The position numbers and the translations under genes were made by a program. This document shows, piece after piece, positions 29,366-32,612 of a DNA stretch of 32,612 nucleotides (its first letter is position 1; every line of letters starts with the position of its first letter). The notes beneath the pieces were generated by a model. The model saw nothing but the letters and a program-made list of their open reading frames with translations. It was not told where the DNA came from and searched no databases. Source of the stretch: Nemertoderma westbladi (Eukaryota > Xenacoelomorpha > Nemertodermatida > Nemertodermatidae); assembly GCA_032718475.1 (NCBI GenBank), contig JAUCBJ010000960.1:1-32612 (forward strand). Reading direction: 5' to 3'.

Positions 29366-29545
29366 ATGAACAATGGTGGTAATTAATGAACAATGGTTGT
29401 GGTAATTAATGAACAATGGTTGTGGTAATTAATGAACAATGGTGGAAATTAATGAACAATGGTGGTAATTATTGAATAATGGTGGTCATTAATGAGCAAT
29501 GATGGTAATTAATTAACAATGGTGGTAATTTATTAACAATAATAC
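29366..29545 (+). repeat. Minisatellite AATGAACAATGGTGGTAATT, right part
   Basis: About nine units continue the array cut by copy C. Variants include GGTTGTGGTAATTAATGAAC and GGTGGAAATTAATGAAC. Confidence 0.88.
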
Positions 29546-30140
29546 CATTAACAATAATTACAATATATACTTCCAGATAGTTACTTTATTTCCAATGCCC
29601 CCAGTCATAGTTTGAAACTATATTAATAACTTTCTAGCATAATCCAGTTAAAATTCTACCTCCCCAGATATTAATTATTAGCTCATTTAGTTTTGTATTC
29701 GTCTGAGGTCATTTGATTATATATTTGGTATACCGCGTGGACATACATCGTAAACGTGTGTCGTCGGGACATTATTTTTTATTGTTTGCCACCCTGTGCC
29801 ATCCATTTGTCGTACGAAATTATTTCCACACTAATAAACATTTTATGTAGGCATCCACTTTATCCATTTTATGTATAACGTGTTAAAATATTAGGGGGGG
29901 GGGGGGGGGGGGGGTGGTCTCTATAACGCAAGATTAATTCATCCCTTTCCAGGAGTAATCGAATAACTGCAGATGAAGAGCAAAACAAAACTGTAACGTG
30001 TTCTATTGACTTTCGTTATTGTTGTGGATGGGAAGATCCCCACACCCGCCTCCCTGGTAAAGACATCGACCCTCCGAATAACATAATTATATTATTATTC
30101 GATATAGCCTCTGCCTGATTCCGAAATCATTAATTACACG
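29546..30140. other. Spacer, no gene seen; G21 run
   Basis: A G21 run lies at 29894-29914. Near 29990-30060 is a degenerate form of the TTATTGTTTTGGTT...GTAAC(C)TG dispersed motif seen at about 1100, 13575 and 22260. Confidence 0.4.
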
Positions 30141-30365
30141 TTCGTGGGGCCTTCGCGCAGCACGAGGTCCAGTTATGAGATACAAATTAAAATTAAGCGA
30201 CTGTATCACAAAATCAGGTTTTGAGAAATTTACCCACACCACCAATCAATCAAAGAAAGGGGGACAGTACGTGTTCACCCCTTTTAATCCCCCCCCCCCC
30301 CCCCCACCCTTCTCAACCACCAATACATAACCGTGACATCTACCACCCACGGAAGGGTAGAACGA
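30141..30365 (+). repeat. Dispersed ~240-bp repeat, copy 2 (partner 3971-4215)
   Basis: Same orientation and landmarks as the copy at 3971 (GTTCGTGGGGCCTTCGCGCA, GACTGTATCACAAAATCAG, ACATCTACCACCCA). The internal poly-C is C17 at 30289-30305. Homology fades near 30365. Confidence 0.85.
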
Positions 30366-32440
30366 ACTTATTTCCAATCGCACGTTAAATATGCAAAGCC
30401 AGGTGGTGTATATGAATATAATCAACGCCGTACTCGTCTTAATTATTATAAGCGTCGTTCAATCGTTGCGCTCGTCCAGAGTAAGTCCCCCCCCCCCCCC
30501 CCCCCCCCCCTATCAGAAAGATTTACTCAACAAAAAATAGTGTAAATAAATAAACAACTACAAGGATAAGAGGTCATGTGTAGGAAAGCTAATCAGACGA
30601 TACCTTTACTAATATATTGAGCTGCATTGATCTATACATAGTAATGTTGGGTGATGGGGGGGGGGGGGGGGGGGGGGGTGAGGGGTAGGGGGTGTCTGGG
30701 TGGGTTGTTAGTATTAGGGTGCACAATATCGACGCACGCGCAGGAATGTGTTGATGTTTAATAGCACCGCATTCCCGCGTTAGAAAGCATCCCCAATTGG
30801 AATAAATAAATAAATTAAACGCGTTTCGTTATGTTCCTCGACTTATATTATTCTCTCCACGGACGAGTTATTAGCTGCTAGACAGGTAGACCTAGTCCCC
30901 CACAACAACGGTCATACCTTCAATCAATCAATCAATTGAGCTCATATGAGCTCGTATATTAGTTTTATTTATAAATTGAAATCTCACGAATTAATAGGCC
31001 TATTAGCTGATTAGTGAACTATCATATGTTAGACCATATATATATATTATATATTGGACCTTATCAAAATAGCGGTTGTACTGGGGCGGTATATGTTGTT
31101 CTCTAACCCACTGCAAGCGCATTTGAGGGGCCGGTATGTTTTAATAACTTCTGGTACAACGGGATGCAGTATTACAGCGCCAAGTAGATTTAATCTGATC
31201 AGAATATTCCGGACGCTAAGTTCATGTCATTCCCGATAAGTCGGGACTTTACAAAACTCGTGGATAAAACCGCGTGTAGCAGAGAGCAGATAAATTGGGT
31301 TGAATTGCAAAACAGAATAATATGGAACTGTAAGTGGAACTGCGGCGATTTGGGTTTTTTTGTTATGGTGAATAGTCAGCCTGTCCGCGATATGTTCAGC
31401 TGCCCTTTTTAATGGGTTGCAGGTACAAATGAAATACACATTGCAGTTACTAAAATAAAAGTGGCGCATATTATTGTACATTTACAACAACAATTATATA
31501 AATGCAATATGCCTGATCCCTATTAATGTACTTTGTACCGCCAATTCTGTAATTCAATAACGCAAAGCCGCGTTTACTGTACAGCAGCACGTAATATATT
31601 TGATACTTATTATACTAACTAAACTAACAAACCGCAAGGCCTACTTACCGAAATAAATTAACTTTCAGTTAAATACAATATACTTGTTTGCTCTGTAAAA
31701 ATTTTAATTAAAAACAATCCTGCCATTTAATATACCTAATTAGCATGGTTGCGTAAGCAGTATGAATTGGAATGAAATTGTGAAATAATTTATTTAAACT
31801 ATTATGTACATTTAGATTAAATAATAATACAGTAAGTTGGCCTACAGAAATAAACATTGATATTCGGAACAGTAAAACAATTATTTATTTCATTCATTCA
31901 ACTAACCAGAGAGACTCATAGCTCCAGTGAATATTAACATCCCGACGTTACTTTAGTAATAATATTAATGTCATTGAACCCGATACACACACACCTCCAA
32001 TCAGCCAGTTCAATGGAGAGTGAGTGAATGGATGGCTACTAGCAGCAGCAGCAGTCTGCCTCTTACAAGCAAGGCTGACTGAATACCTCAAGTGTTGCTG
32101 GGAATCAAGCCAACTTGGATGTTAACCAATAAATGAGCAGTATTTAATGAGAATACATTTTTTATGCCGGTTTAATTACTTTAGATCAATTAAAGACACG
32201 ATTATTAAAGCAAATCACTTGAACTAATTAAAAACTATAATAGAATGGAGTATGCGGATTACATCTGTATATTTTTTAAGTATAATTATTGAAGTCTTAT
32301 ACTGTAAAACAATTAATTTCCTTTAAAAGGCAGGTTGAAAATGGTGTTTTTACCGTAATCAACTTAATTAACTAATTAACTGCTATTATCTTAGCTTCTC
32401 GAAGGCCACACGGAAATTCTACTTGGAAAATTTCTAAACT
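30366..32440. other. No gene seen; simple repeats and homopolymers
   Basis: Contents: C24 (30487-30510), G23 (30656-30678), a 16-bp palindrome GAGCTCATATGAGCTC (30938-30953), an AT run near 31040-31055 and an AGC run near 32040-32054. The open frames 30333-30545, 31054-31239 and 31227-31481 show no recognisable protein features. Confidence 0.45.
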
Positions 32441-32474
32441 TTTGCCATACAACATGTGTACCAAGTTTGGATAG

Positions 32475-32612
32475 ATTTCATCAAAGATTGGCCGAGTTAT
32501 TAACGTTTAAAATTGAACACGACAGAACGACAGAACGACAGAACGACAGAACGACAGGTTGATTAATGGTACCACTACGCTAAGGCTCACTCACTTCGTG
32601 GCTCGCCCCACA
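32475..32612 (+). repeat. Dispersed repeat with GACAGAAC tandem run, cut by window end
   Basis: Related to 15750-15935 (see there). It contains 4.6 perfect copies of the octamer GACAGAAC at 32521-32558 and ends ACGCTAAGGCTCACTCAC, then GTGGCTCGCCCCA at the window edge. A LINE 3' untranslated region is a plausible source. Confidence 0.6.

Noticed and set aside
30333-30545. Possible exon (VYEYNQRRTRLNYYKRRSIV) followed by GTAAGT
   Set aside because: The frame begins inside a dispersed repeat and runs into poly-C (polyproline). No partner exon or homology is visible, so the GTAAGT may be chance.
1-32612. CRISPR arrays, bacterial operons, rRNA or functional tRNA genes
   Set aside because: The tandem arrays lack unique spacers. 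The only tRNA-like sequence is the degenerate head of a SINE. The window is eukaryotic.

Overview
This is a eukaryotic (metazoan) genomic window: AT-rich, with an intron-containing gene, decayed retrotransposons, terminal-inverted-repeat (TIR) DNA elements, a tRNA-derived SINE, minisatellites and many long G or C homopolymers. A marine invertebrate is likely, judging from the recurrent AGGCCTA motif, the SINE type and the LINE families. That is impression only; the species cannot be fixed from sequence alone.

One host gene is well supported: UBE2Z (the UBA6-dependent ubiquitin/FAT10-conjugating enzyme), plus strand, exon 1 at 17513-18065 and exon 2 at 23013-23479. The single 4.9-kb phase-1 intron lies just after the active-site segment. 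The joined frame gives 339 residues with no interruption. The gene starts about 300 bp downstream of two adjacent TIR elements, and its intron holds an antisense SINE, an antisense RTE-like LINE fragment and a hAT-like element with a perfect 8-bp target duplication.

Everything else is mobile or repetitive. 1-470: minus-strand PIF/Harbinger (HARBI1-like) transposase fragment. 951-1282: small MITE with a 10-bp target duplication. 1400-3370: direct repeats, a reverse-transcriptase fragment between inverted repeats, and the 3' end of a Ty3/Gypsy element with its LTR. 3425-4380: minisatellites and a dispersed repeat that recurs at 30141. 4684-6880: TIR element whose right arm is split by a GC-rich element with a perfect 9-bp target duplication. 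7426-12360: decayed LINE with L1-type ORF1, endonuclease and RT, interrupted by an antisense RTE-like fragment with a 14-bp target duplication. 13710-14594: foldback element with a 9-bp duplication. 14624-17219: 2.6-kb element with ~230-bp TIRs and a 1-kb minisatellite. 24687-25150: second hAT-like element. 27348-28355: 1-kb near-palindrome. 28358-29530: minisatellite split by a third RTE-like fragment. The right end has repeats but no gene I can support.

I see no convincing new multi-gene system. The most unusual object is the 14624-17219 element, which pairs long TIRs with a minisatellite open in all three forward frames and an unidentified 119-codon ORF. The best-resolved biology is the set of datable nested insertions.
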